64,000 bases of DNA from Sulfurimonas sp. (GTDB taxonomy: Bacteria > Campylobacterota > Campylobacteria > Campylobacterales > Sulfurimonadaceae), in assembly GCF_029027405.1 (NCBI RefSeq), contig NZ_CP093396.1, forward strand, positions 868,001 through 932,000, read 5' to 3'. The stretch's first letter is position 1. Each line of letters starts with the position of its first letter. The translations under genes and the position numbers were made by a program. This document shows positions 1-9,338 of this stretch, in pieces. A model generated the notes under the pieces. The model was given only the letters and a program-made list of their open reading frames with translations, was not told the origin of the DNA and made no database searches.

Positions 1-2
1 TT

Positions 3-1151
3 TACAAACAAGCAACTCTTCAAGATGATGCAAAAGCTATGTACTATCTTGGTGGAATTTATGAAGAGCAGAAAAAAGAGTATGACCTTGCAGTAAAATG
101 GTTTAAAAAAGCAGCAGATAAAAATTATAAGGACTCGGTATATAGAGTAGGTTCTATTTTAGAAAAAAAGCTACTTAAAGAAGATGAAGCTATTGCTTAT
201 TATCAAGAGTGGATAAAAAAAGGTAATGTTGAAGCATATAACTATCTTGGGAATCTCTACCTAGATAAAGAGGACTTTCAAAAAGCAAAGAAAGAGTATC
301 TAAAAGGTGCTAAAAAAGCTTCCAAAGAATCTTACTACCTTTTAGGAAGTCTTCATGAAGCCTATATAGAAAATGGACTTAATGATGCAATTGATTATTA
401 TAAAGAAGGGGCAGAGTTAGGTGAGTATAAGTCTATTTATAATCTAGCAGTGCTGTATGATAATATGGCTAAATATGATAAATCTCAAATATGGTATAAA
501 AGGGCAATGGCACTTAATAATAAAGATGCTTATTTTGGATATGGTCATATGCTTAGAAAAAAAGGCGACTTAAAAGGGGCATTAAGTGTCTTAGAAGAGC
601 TTGGTAAACTTGGTGATGGTCGAGGATATTGGGGAATGGCTCAAATATATATCAATGAATACAATGATTTTGAAAAATGTAAAGAGTATTGTTTGAAAAC
701 TATTGAGAATGGAAATGCAAGAGGGGCTAGTTTACTTGGATATATTTATTTAAAAGACCTTAAAGATAAAGAAAAAGCTATTAAATGGTACACGAAAGCT
801 TATGAAATGAAAGATTGCAAAGGAACTGAAGACTTAGTAATAGTTTATGAAAAATTAAATGATGAAAAAAAATCTATGGAATGGCTAGATAAAGCAGATG
901 CCATGGGTTGTGGCTTTGCTGGGTTTAGACGCGGATATGTTTATCATGATAAAAAAGATTATAAAAATGCAATAAAGTGGTATAAAAGAGGTGCAGAATT
1001 GGGAGATGAAGATTCTGCCACTAGTTTAGGGTATATATATTCTGTAGAATTAAAAGATAAAGATAAAGCAATTTATTGGTATAAAAAAGCCTCTAAACTT
1101 GGAAATAAAAAAGCTCAAAAATGGATTAAAAAACTAAAGGCACAAAAATAA
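3..1151 (+). CDS. Sel1-repeat protein, 5' end outside window
   Basis: The protein is built almost wholly of Sel1-like (TPR-like) repeats of about 36 residues, each with the pattern W-Y/F-K-K-A...G...A...LG-x-x-Y. The reading frame stays open to the left edge and already encodes repeat-like sequence (KQATLQDDAKAM) before the first ATG at 39, so the true start is probably upstream and 39 is not the start. No signal peptide is visible in the part seen. Its TAA overlaps the ATG of the phospholipase gene (TAATG), which implies translational coupling. Sel1-repeat proteins are known immunity partners of some T6SS phospholipases (PldB/Tle5b of Pseudomonas), so an immunity or adaptor role is a reasonable inference. 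Confidence 0.85.
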   Translation, partial: YKQATLQDDAKAMYYLGGIYEEQKKEYDLAVKWFKKAADKNYKDSVYRVGSILEKKLLKEDEAIAYYQEWIKKGNVEAYNYLGNLYLDKEDFQKAKKEYLKGAKKASKESYYLLGSLHEAYIENGLNDAIDYYKEGAELGEYKSIYNLAVLYDNMAKYDKSQIWYKRAMALNNKDAYFGYGHMLRKKGDLKGALSVLEELGKLGDGRGYWGMAQIYINEYNDFEKCKEYCLKTIENGNARGASLLGYIYLKDLKDKEKAIKWYTKAYEMKDCKGTEDLVIVYEKLNDEKKSMEWLDKADAMGCGFAGFRRGYVYHDKKDYKNAIKWYKRGAELGDEDSATSLGYIYSVELKDKDKAIYWYKKASKLGNKKAQKWIKKLKAQK

Positions 1152-3745
1152 TGTCAGAAATAAAAAGAGGTTCATCAAATGTCTATTATCATGATACAGA
1201 GTTTATGCATGTTGTACGGTTTTTTTATAATAATAGCGGAGTCGCTGCCGCGCAGAATGCTAGAACAAGATGGGCTTTTTTAGTAGTTGGACGAGATGAG
1301 TTAGGCGATGCGTTTCTAAATGATAAAGCAAAAAGTAATGAAGATAGAATTAATGAGATAAAAGACAGATACCTCCCACTTTTACAAGAGTGTGTAAATG
1401 CAAAAGATGAACCTGCCTTTACTTTAGATAAAACAAAAATATCTGAGTTTAGAACTTATCCTTCAAAGTTTAAAAATAAATGGATAATTCGTCAAAGTAC
1501 ACCGTCTAAAGATGCTAATAAGTTAAAAAGTCTTCTAAAAGGCTTTGGTTTTTTTGATGAAGCTTCTGTGTTAAAAAATGATGAAAATATGCATTCAAAT
1601 TTTGGATACCTTAGGCTAGATGTTAAAATCTGTAATCAATACTTATATGCTGATAATATAGAAGATGAAGCTTATGCTTTAGTAGCACTCCCTTATATAT
1701 ACAATAAAAAAGATGATGTTTATGATGTACTAGTTCTAAGTGAACATGCTTCTGTTTCTTTGATGCCAAAGGTTCTAGTTGAGTATGGAGTCTTTTTCGA
1801 TGGAACTAAAAACAGTATGTATAATGTAGACTTTAATCTTGATTTTCATAAGTATCTTAGTGAGCAAACTAAAATTGTTTTGGATACGGATGCTGAAAAG
1901 CGTCCTATTATGAAAAAAGATGTACATAATGAAAAATTCTATCCAAATGCAGCAACATACATAAGAGAAGTTGATGAACCAAGAAAAGATGTAATCATCA
2001 ATAGAATTCGTGACGAAATCCAAGAAAATGTCCGTTATTTCCAAAACTCATCAAAAGACAAGATAAACAACGAAGATACAAAATATAAGTCTTGGTTTCA
2101 AGATAGAGCATCAGATCATTCAGATAAAGTCTATGACTTTCTTATAGATATTAAAGATGGAAAGTTAAATAAAGATACTGAGAAAGCTGTTAAAGATGGG
2201 ATAATACTAGATGCAGACACACAAGAGTATAAAGAGACTCTAGTAAAAGAGTATGTATATGATGAGATTCTTCCCTCAGGGGAGGGTAGTAGTTTTGTGA
2301 ATGGATATACAAATATCAAACGTTTGTTCGAACATTACAAAGCTTATGATCCCTTAAATCTAAAAGACTCAGAGCCAAGGAAATATATAAAAGACAGCTT
2401 TAAAGTCTATGCTAGTGGAGATGGTTGTATAGACCCTTATGAGAGTGGGAAACTAAAGTCAGATAGTAAGATAGGTTTAGGATTGGCATTTGGAAGTACC
2501 GGTGTATTAGCCCATATAGTATATACCTGCGATAAAATAGCTAAAAACTTACGTCATAATAATTATAACTTAGTAAATGAATTGGTTCTTGATGTTTTTG
2601 GATTCTCACGTGGAGCGGCAGAAGCAAGACACTTTGTGAGTTCTATAATGAAAGAGTATGATGTCCAGACATCTGATACAACACGTAAATATACACTAAA
2701 TACAAGTGATGAATCAAAAAACATATTTTCTCCTTTTTATCCAGAGCAAGGTGGTGTTTATACAAAGGTAGAAGGACGTTACTACTTTAATCCTCTACGA
2801 ACAGATATTGAAAAAATTACTGTTACAAAAAGTGTAGGTCGGAATAAACGAGATGTAGACTACTATAATCCATATTACAAAAAATATGCAAGAAAACTAC
2901 AGATAGATTCTGTTTCGTTTCGTTTTATAGGGATTTACGATACTGTAGCTCATTATGGGATTTGTCAAGCAAATGATAATAAAGATTTAAATTTAGATTT
3001 TAAAGAGGCTAAATTAGGAAGACTTGTTCATCTCACAGCTGAAGATGAGTACAGAAAAAACTTTGCTATGACACATATTACTGAGAGTGCTTCTAAAAAG
3101 TTTCAAGAAGATTCAAAAATGAAAGAGATAGCTCTTCCTGGGGCACACGCTGATGTCGGTGGTGGTTATATGGATAAAGAAAAGAGTCCTCGTTATATCG
3201 CTGATGAGAATGAAAAATTGCTTCTTAAATGGAATAAAAAGTATGAGTGGATAAAGAGCAGTCCAGACTTATTTGTAGAGGCAGCTGAAGATATAAAAGA
3301 AATTAAGCGAAATAAAAAAGCTGGTTTTTATAGAATTAAAAACTTGATTGAAGATGATAATTTATATATATACAGACCAAAAATTTCAAATAAGTATGAG
3401 TATGTTAGCTTGAAGCTTATGCACACGGAAGCTTTGAACTCAGATGATAATTCAGAAAAAGTTCCTTTTGAAGATATCTCAACTCAATATAAAATTGATT
3501 CAAGAAATAATAAATTTTTATATAAAGTATACAAAGAGCTAAGAGAAGATAAATTCGAAATGCATGGTGATTTACATAAAGAGTTAAGACAAGGATATCT
3601 TCATCATTCAGCTGATTTAGATGGAATAGCTCCTATTGATGTAAATATGCCTTCAATGGACAACTATACCAATAAGAAAGTGGAAATTTACGGCAAAAGA
3701 GTTAAATATAGCTCAACAAAAAAACAGTCTTGCTTTATTAGTTAA
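1151..3745 (+). CDS. T6SS phospholipase effector, Tle1-like (DUF2235)
   Basis: 864 residues. It has the hallmarks of the DUF2235 alpha/beta-hydrolase family: FFDGTKN near residue 213, the nucleophile elbow GFSRG near 483-487 (a GxSxG with the catalytic Ser), and GAHADVGGGY near 663-672, which carries the acidic residue. Family members of this type include Tle1, T6SS effectors that hydrolyse membrane phospholipids of rival cells. The first 200 residues and the C-terminal 150 are not recognisable and may serve loading. No signal peptide is seen, as expected for T6SS cargo. It lies between a Sel1 protein and hcp, so delivery through Hcp or a VgrG is likely. No second candidate immunity gene follows it. 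The family is secure; the lipid specificity cannot be told. Confidence 0.85.
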   Translation: MSEIKRGSSNVYYHDTEFMHVVRFFYNNSGVAAAQNARTRWAFLVVGRDELGDAFLNDKAKSNEDRINEIKDRYLPLLQECVNAKDEPAFTLDKTKISEFRTYPSKFKNKWIIRQSTPSKDANKLKSLLKGFGFFDEASVLKNDENMHSNFGYLRLDVKICNQYLYADNIEDEAYALVALPYIYNKKDDVYDVLVLSEHASVSLMPKVLVEYGVFFDGTKNSMYNVDFNLDFHKYLSEQTKIVLDTDAEKRPIMKKDVHNEKFYPNAATYIREVDEPRKDVIINRIRDEIQENVRYFQNSSKDKINNEDTKYKSWFQDRASDHSDKVYDFLIDIKDGKLNKDTEKAVKDGIILDADTQEYKETLVKEYVYDEILPSGEGSSFVNGYTNIKRLFEHYKAYDPLNLKDSEPRKYIKDSFKVYASGDGCIDPYESGKLKSDSKIGLGLAFGSTGVLAHIVYTCDKIAKNLRHNNYNLVNELVLDVFGFSRGAAEARHFVSSIMKEYDVQTSDTTRKYTLNTSDESKNIFSPFYPEQGGVYTKVEGRYYFNPLRTDIEKITVTKSVGRNKRDVDYYNPYYKKYARKLQIDSVSFRFIGIYDTVAHYGICQANDNKDLNLDFKEAKLGRLVHLTAEDEYRKNFAMTHITESASKKFQEDSKMKEIALPGAHADVGGGYMDKEKSPRYIADENEKLLLKWNKKYEWIKSSPDLFVEAAEDIKEIKRNKKAGFYRIKNLIEDDNLYIYRPKISNKYEYVSLKLMHTEALNSDDNSEKVPFEDISTQYKIDSRNNKFLYKVYKELREDKFEMHGDLHKELRQGYLHHSADLDGIAPIDVNMPSMDNYTNKKVEIYGKRVKYSSTKKQSCFIS

Positions 3746-3786
3746 CTTCGATAATTGTAATATAACAAATAAGCATATTTTTTAAG

Positions 3787-3814
3787 TTGTTTGTTGTATT
3801 TTAAAGACTATAAT
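3787..3814 (+). promoter_or_regulatory. Probable sigma70-type promoter of hcp
   Basis: An exact TATAAT lies at 3809-3814 with a weak -35 (TTGTTT, 3787-3792) 16 bp upstream. It is 30 bp before the hcp start and follows the stop of the phospholipase gene. An AAGGA ribosome site precedes the ATG at 3844. Confidence 0.5.
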
Positions 3815-3843
3815 AAAACTCAAATTAACTATAAGGAAATTAA

Positions 3844-4362
3844 ATGGATAATCCAGTTTTTATGTCAATCGAGGGTAGCACACAAGGTAATATAACAGAA
3901 GGTGCAACAACACCAGAATCAGTAGGTAATATTTATCAGAATGGTCATGAAGATGAGGCGATAGTAAAAGCATTTACTCACAACATCAACATCCCACGCA
4001 ATACGACTACAGGTCAGCCAACAGGTCAAAGAACTCATAACCCATTGATTGTTACTAAACTAATTGATAAGAGTTCACCACTTCTTTATAATGCACTAAC
4101 TAAAGGTGAGACTTTAAAGAAAGTAGAACTTAAATGGTATAGAACTTCATATGCAGGTAAACCTGAGCATTACTACAGTATGACTCTTGAAGATGCTGTA
4201 ATAACTAATATGGATGCATCAATGGAATCTCAAGAGAGTGCATCAGCGGCTCAAGTTATGCCTCTTGAAGTAGTATCTTTTTCTTACAGAAAGATTTCTT
4301 GGAGACATGAAACTGCTAGTACATCTGGAGAAGATGACTGGAGAGTAGGTGTAGGTGCGTAA
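3844..4362 (+). CDS. hcp: T6SS tube protein Hcp
   Basis: 172 residues, the usual Hcp length. It starts with the family pattern VFMSIEGSTQGNITEGA and keeps the central HNPLIVTK-DKSSPLL segment and the C-terminal FSYRKISWRHE segment of PF05638. Hcp forms the hexameric rings stacked into the inner tube that the contractile sheath expels, and it can carry effectors in its lumen. The gene has its own promoter upstream and hairpins downstream, so it can be expressed separately from, and more strongly than, the vgrG array, as expected for a structural protein needed in many copies. Confidence 0.95.
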   Translation: MDNPVFMSIEGSTQGNITEGATTPESVGNIYQNGHEDEAIVKAFTHNINIPRNTTTGQPTGQRTHNPLIVTKLIDKSSPLLYNALTKGETLKKVELKWYRTSYAGKPEHYYSMTLEDAVITNMDASMESQESASAAQVMPLEVVSFSYRKISWRHETASTSGEDDWRVGVGA

Positions 4363-4373
4363 GCCCCTATACT

Positions 4374-4433
4374 TTATTTCGGGGAAACCCGGAAAATAAG
4401 TTTTAGTGTGAAAAGTATATTTTAGTACTTTTC
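4374..4433 (+). terminator. Two hairpins after hcp
   Basis: The first hairpin (4374-4399) has arms TTATTTCGGG and CCCGGAAAATAA around a GAAA loop. The second (4410-4433) pairs GAAAAGTA with TACTTTTC. Neither has a long T tract, so partial termination or mRNA stabilisation between hcp and the first vgrG is more likely than complete termination. Confidence 0.5.
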
Positions 4434-4478
4434 ATACCAAAGTTTATTAAGTATCTAAGTATCTTTAAAAGGTAGAAA

Positions 4479-7400
4479 ATGTCACAACTAGCATCTCCCA
4501 TGAACAGTAAAATCCACCAACGAATCTCAGCCCAACTAAAACTATCTGAATATAATCAAGCAGATACTATCATGCAAGGAAGAGACTCCTATAGCGTATA
4601 TGAACTAGAAGGTAAAAGTTCAATCTTAACTGGATACGAATATAAACTTACCTTTATAAGTGATGAAGAGATAAATGTAGAGGATATAGTAGATACAGAA
4701 ACAGAGCTACACTTAAGAGATGAAACAAGCCCACTAAACTCTAAAAAGATATATGGAAAAATCATTGAAGCTAAAGAGAATGGAAGTGTAGCAAGAAAAA
4801 AGCTTTACCAAATAAAAATAGTATCCCCTCTACACTATCTTTCACTTAACCAAAGATATGAAGTTTATCAAGAGATGAATATACCTGATATCATTTCATC
4901 TATCATTGCAAAATATTCAGTACTACTAAATATTCAACTTGATGTAAAAATAGATACTCAAACTATACCAAAGCGTCATACTTGTACGCAGTATAAACAA
5001 AGTGACTTTGAATTTATTAAAATGTTGTGTGAAGAAGAAGGTTACATCCTTCTAATAGATGCATCTTCAAATAATCCATACACAGTTACCTTATGTGAAC
5101 TAAACGAACATGCTCCACTAAATACAGAAATCATAGAATGTACATATAATAAAGTTAAAACATTTTCAACATCAGCACAAGCACAAGACTATTATGAAAA
5201 TAAAAAGCCTTCCTTAGACTTCAGTATACAAGCAGGACAAGTAATGCATAGTCATACTTTTGCTGATAATGAAGTAACATCCCAATTACGCTCAGATATA
5301 AAAAAAGAGACTCTCCGTGATAGACTTGATAAACTAGATGAGTCCCTGTATAAAGACCTCTCTCGTTATGCAAAGATAGATGCAGAGCAAGGTTTTTCAC
5401 AAGGTATTAGAGTTCTAGGAAACTCAGAAGAATTAAGTGTTAATGATGGAGTGGTTCTAAACCTAAAAGATATTAAAGGACATAAGAATACTCAAGTAAT
5501 TGTTCTAAGTGTAAAGTATAAAGCAACATTTCCAAATGCCTTAGATGAGTATGCTCAAGTTGCAGATGATGAACAACAAGCACAGTACAGTGTAGAGTTC
5601 ATAGCAATCCCAAGTGAAGTTATATATAGACCACAAGTAATTACTTCTAAACCACGAATCCACTCTATACAAACAGCAATAGTTTCAAATACAGATAAAG
5701 ATACTTCAAAGTTTGCAAATGAAATAGATGTAAACGAAAGAGGAGAGATAAAAGTAATATTTCACTTTGATGAAAAGAGACCTACCTCTGCTTATGTACC
5801 ACTCTCAAATATCTATAGTGGAGATGGCTATGGCGTACAGTTCTTACCTAGAGTTAACTCTGAAGTAATAGTAAGCTTTATAAATGGAGATATAGATAGA
5901 CCAATAATAACGGGAGCTTTGCACAATGGAGAGAACCGACATCCATTTAACCTGCCAAAAGAAAAAACAAAGTCATTTATAAAAACCCAAACAACACCCC
6001 AATACGAAGATAAAGAGGGATACAATGAACTACTCTTTGAAGATAAACAAGGAGAAGAGTTACTAAGCCTAAGAGCACAGAATGATTATGAACTAAATGT
6101 ACTAAACAATAGTAATACACATATAGCAAACAATAAAAAAACAATCATAGATAATGACCTAGAACTTACCGTACAAAACGATTCAACCCAAACAATAGGA
6201 AATGATAAGAAAGTAAATATACTAGGTAATGAGATAAAGACAATAGAAAAAGAGCAAATACTAACAATCAAAGAAGACCAAGAGATACATATACTTAAAG
6301 ACTCAAACTCTATTGTTAATAATAACTCATTTAATGTTGTTCAAAAAGATTTAACACAAAGAGTAAAAGGTTTCTCTACCTCTTTTGTAGAAAAAGATAC
6401 TCAACAAAAACACCTAGGTAGTAAATACCAACAAGTAGGAGAGAACTTAGCTATAGAAGTAAAAAAAGCATACTCCCTAAAAGCAAAGACCATAAAACAA
6501 GCAGCAAAAACTATAGAGCTAGACTCAGCAAAGGGAATAAGCTTGAAAGTTGGAGGAAATGTTCTAACAGTAGATAGCTCAGGTATACACTTTAAAACAT
6601 CAAACTATGATGATAACTCAGCAAACGCAGGAGTCACCTCAAAAACAGTTAGTATAGAAGACTTGAAAAAACCACTCTATGAAAAGATAAGAGTAATAGG
6701 AATGCAAACATCAATCTCTAAACAAGATAAGATTACACAAGAACTTATATATACAGCAAAAGTAGAAAAATATGAAGATGGAACATGGAGTGAGACCACA
6801 GAACTAAACCCAACACAAACAGCTCAACTAAAATGGTACTTCATAAAAAACAATGATAAGCAAGATAGAGATATATTAACAAACACACCAACAGATGATG
6901 AGATAGAGATAGATGCTCTCATAATGAAAGTAAAACTACAAGATGATAATATACAACACTACGGACATGCACACTGCTTTGTAAATAGCCCAGAAGATGA
7001 AACAGAGGGTTATGGACTAAGTGAACTAAAACGCCAAGTAAATGTAGTAGAAGTCTTAGGTAAGAATATAGTTGAACCTCACTCTACTCAAATAAACTAT
7101 AGTGTTGAACTAAACATAGATAACCCAACAAAAGATGAGATAAAAGATTTAAAAGTAGAGATACAAGAAAAAGACTCTTCAGGTAAAGTAACAACTATAG
7201 AAGAAAAAGTAAAAGATGACCTTAGCGTAGAACATAAACTTAAAGCAAAAAAAGAAGATGAACCTAAACTCGTAGAGATAAATATAAAAGTATACCCAAG
7301 AGAGTATCCAAAAAACACAGCAGAGACTATCTCTTATGTAAGACCTACACTTGAAGGTGAAATAACAGATGTTTCAATAGATAAACCAACACAAGCCTTC

Positions 7401-8465
7401 GCTAAAGTAGTAAAACCTGATGAAGAGATAATAATAAAAGCAAATGCAAATATAGAAGATGGTTCAGAAGTAGAACTGAATATAATTACATTCCTAAAAA
7501 ACATCTATGAACCTAAAGTATGTAGCTTCGAAGAGTTTGTTAAAAACACAGAGATTCAAAAAACATTAACTATGCAAAAAATAGCAACAATGCTAAGTAT
7601 AGATATAAATGATATACAAGATATACAAGCAGTAGTCAAACATAAAGATAAAGAGTATAAAAGTAATAAAACAAGTATACAAAGAACCCTAAAATCAAAA
7701 CTCTACAAAGAAGATAAAGTTTTAAATGATATAGTAGAAGATATACAAAAGACAGTATTAAAAAAAGGTTCTAAAGGTAATGAAGTAAAACTTATACAAG
7801 AAGCTCTTCAAAAGATGAAAATAGATATAGGTAGTGATGGTATAGATGCTAAGTTAGGAAATGATGGAGAACAAGCAGTAATGACTTTCCAAGAGAACTA
7901 TAAAGCAACACATAATACTCATCAATACAATCAAAGTAAAGCTGACGGAGTAGTAGGAAAGAACACACTACTTGCTTTAGATGAGGCTTTGGTTGAGGGG
8001 TGGGGGTTTGTTGAGCTTGAAACTATATATATAAGAGTAAAACGAAAATGGGAAACAACAAAGTCAACAACATCAGAAATTACAATTGATAATACTGATT
8101 TTTCGGCATTTGTTTTAGAAGAAAATGGACCGTCAACTGCAACTCCTGACCTTGATAGACGTATTCCTACTGGAACATTTAATTTAATATGGCATTACAG
8201 TAAGCAATATAATGGCTATTTAAAACTTTATAATGATGTTGTTCCTGCATCTAGAGGTATATTGATACATATAGGGAATAACCCTACAAATACCGCAGGT
8301 TGTTTATTGGTTGGGAACACAAAAGCAAAAAACTTCGTCGGAGACAGCATAAATGCACATTCTAAATTTTTAAATACAGTAATTAAAAAAGGTAAAACAA
8401 AAATAAATAAAAAAGGAAAGATAACTAATATGAAGTTAATTATTACAGATGAGTTTAAAAAATGA
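4479..8465 (+). CDS. vgrG: VgrG 1 with DUF5675-like C-terminal effector
   Basis: 1328 residues. Order: gp27/gp44-like hub (1-400), gp5 OB fold (about 410-490, including GYGVQFLPRVNSEV), repetitive beta-helix needle (500-720), Ig-like linker (724-1090), PG_binding_1 (1094-1165), then after EGWGF (1172) a unique 155-residue domain. That domain has RRIPTGTF, an IHIGNN motif near 1263 and TAGCLLVG near 1273. The spaced His and Cys fit DUF5675 and recall YkuD-type L,D-transpeptidase/carboxypeptidase active sites such as the T6SS effector Tlde1, so peptidoglycan cross-links or side chains are the likely target (inference). The stop overlaps the next gene by 4 bp. This is the only full VgrG here that starts with MSQLASPMNSK; the others start MSKLIYLNN. 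Confidence 0.93.
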   Translation: MSQLASPMNSKIHQRISAQLKLSEYNQADTIMQGRDSYSVYELEGKSSILTGYEYKLTFISDEEINVEDIVDTETELHLRDETSPLNSKKIYGKIIEAKENGSVARKKLYQIKIVSPLHYLSLNQRYEVYQEMNIPDIISSIIAKYSVLLNIQLDVKIDTQTIPKRHTCTQYKQSDFEFIKMLCEEEGYILLIDASSNNPYTVTLCELNEHAPLNTEIIECTYNKVKTFSTSAQAQDYYENKKPSLDFSIQAGQVMHSHTFADNEVTSQLRSDIKKETLRDRLDKLDESLYKDLSRYAKIDAEQGFSQGIRVLGNSEELSVNDGVVLNLKDIKGHKNTQVIVLSVKYKATFPNALDEYAQVADDEQQAQYSVEFIAIPSEVIYRPQVITSKPRIHSIQTAIVSNTDKDTSKFANEIDVNERGEIKVIFHFDEKRPTSAYVPLSNIYSGDGYGVQFLPRVNSEVIVSFINGDIDRPIITGALHNGENRHPFNLPKEKTKSFIKTQTTPQYEDKEGYNELLFEDKQGEELLSLRAQNDYELNVLNNSNTHIANNKKTIIDNDLELTVQNDSTQTIGNDKKVNILGNEIKTIEKEQILTIKEDQEIHILKDSNSIVNNNSFNVVQKDLTQRVKGFSTSFVEKDTQQKHLGSKYQQVGENLAIEVKKAYSLKAKTIKQAAKTIELDSAKGISLKVGGNVLTVDSSGIHFKTSNYDDNSANAGVTSKTVSIEDLKKPLYEKIRVIGMQTSISKQDKITQELIYTAKVEKYEDGTWSETTELNPTQTAQLKWYFIKNNDKQDRDILTNTPTDDEIEIDALIMKVKLQDDNIQHYGHAHCFVNSPEDETEGYGLSELKRQVNVVEVLGKNIVEPHSTQINYSVELNIDNPTKDEIKDLKVEIQEKDSSGKVTTIEEKVKDDLSVEHKLKAKKEDEPKLVEINIKVYPREYPKNTAETISYVRPTLEGEITDVSIDKPTQAFAKVVKPDEEIIIKANANIEDGSEVELNIITFLKNIYEPKVCSFEEFVKNTEIQKTLTMQKIATMLSIDINDIQDIQAVVKHKDKEYKSNKTSIQRTLKSKLYKEDKVLNDIVEDIQKTVLKKGSKGNEVKLIQEALQKMKIDIGSDGIDAKLGNDGEQAVMTFQENYKATHNTHQYNQSKADGVVGKNTLLALDEALVEGWGFVELETIYIRVKRKWETTKSTTSEITIDNTDFSAFVLEENGPSTATPDLDRRIPTGTFNLIWHYSKQYNGYLKLYNDVVPASRGILIHIGNNPTNTAGCLLVGNTKAKNFVGDSINAHSKFLNTVIKKGKTKINKKGKITNMKLIITDEFKK

Positions 8466-9100
8466 TAAAGTTTTTACTCGGAATGGCATTTTTTATTCAA
8501 ATATTAAATGCAAGTTGTCAATTAAAATCGTTCGAAAATAAGAGTGTCTCAATTCAAGTTTTAAAGAAATCAAAAGAGAACTTAGAAATATCAAAAGAAA
8601 ATTTGGAATACCAAAAAAATTACTTCATTAACTTTCCAAACACTTTTAATGATTTTAAAATGTACCTTGGCTTAAGAAGTGATACCTTTGGTTTTGAGAA
8701 TAATATAACGGAATCTCCATTATTTAATCAACATATGAGTTATATTGATTTATTTTTTCAATTAAATAAAATTCAAAAAGAGTGTTTATATGAAAAAATA
8801 ATCAATGTGTTTCAAAATGGGCATGCTCAAGTTGATGCAGTTAATTTTTTTGTATATTTAACTAATGGAGTAATGGAAGAAAATCAACGAAAGTTCATAA
8901 AAATTTTATCAAAGAGAACAGATAAAGAACAAAAATCTTTTTGGTATTTATATTTTGATGGTCCTCATCCAGAAAAAAAACTTCCTAAACATTTGGAAAA
9001 TATTAAAAAACTGAATGAAAATACATATAGTATTATGATATCAGCTCTTAAACAAGTTCAGCAGGATAGGGCGAGTGAAGATGATGGACATGGGCACTAA
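8462..9100 (+). CDS. Putative periplasmic immunity protein for VgrG 1
   Basis: 212 residues with an N-terminal signal peptide (IKFLLGMAFFIQILNASC). The rest is mostly polar and charged, rich in Lys and Glu, and ends EDDGHGH. No known domain is recognised. It overlaps the vgrG 1 stop by 4 bp (ATGA), the same arrangement as the other effector/immunity pairs, and export to the periplasm fits protection against a peptidoglycan-acting toxin. Unlike the later immunity proteins it lacks the shared TPR tail, so it may come from a different cassette type. The immunity role is inferred from position and signal peptide only. Confidence 0.65.
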   Translation: MIKFLLGMAFFIQILNASCQLKSFENKSVSIQVLKKSKENLEISKENLEYQKNYFINFPNTFNDFKMYLGLRSDTFGFENNITESPLFNQHMSYIDLFFQLNKIQKECLYEKIINVFQNGHAQVDAVNFFVYLTNGVMEENQRKFIKILSKRTDKEQKSFWYLYFDGPHPEKKLPKHLENIKKLNENTYSIMISALKQVQQDRASEDDGHGH

Positions 9101-9180
9101 AAATAGAACCAGTTAATATAGTTTTTATTCAAATGATAAAAATCATGTTCAGCATCCAATATTCAATAAGAGGGTAACAA

Positions 9181-9252
9181 ATGACAAAAATAATGTTCCC
9201 TCATAAAGAACTAAAAACCAAAACAACACCTCAATACGAAGATAAAGTATGA
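9181..9252 (+). pseudogene. 5' stub of a lost headless VgrG cassette
   Basis: A 23-codon frame (MTKIMFPHKELKTKTTPQ...) matches the first residues of the headless VgrG at 9987 (MTKIMSSHKELKTQTTPQ...) and ends at a stop just after the YEDK segment. The two copies differ at several synonymous and replacement sites, so this start module is an older conserved unit and not a copy made yesterday. It is followed directly by the tail of an unrelated effector. Confidence 0.7.
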
Positions 9253-9338
9253 AAGACGGTGAATTTAATATGATACTAAAGGGCAAGTTTAAACTTTATA
9301 AATTAACAATACAAGGATATATAGAATATGAAAAATAA
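9249..9338 (+). pseudogene. 3' stub of a lost effector
   Basis: An open frame of 29 codons ending IQGYIEYEK and a stop, overlapping the start of the next gene (ATG 9328). Every live effector in this array overlaps or touches its immunity gene in the same way, so this is read as the surviving C-terminal end of a deleted effector domain. There is no sequence match to prove it. Confidence 0.45.

Noticed and set aside
7097..7318. A minus-strand frame of 73 codons that recurs in each vgrG copy (also at 11135, 16500 and 21427).
   Set aside because: It repeats only because the vgrG core is duplicated. It has no ribosome site, and its sequence is Ser/Phe-rich antisense of the Glu/Lys-rich linker.
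7991..8007. The G-rich motif as a phase-variable homopolymer tract.
   Set aside because: The longest run is five G and all copies have the same length; phase-variable tracts in this phylum are usually eight or more.
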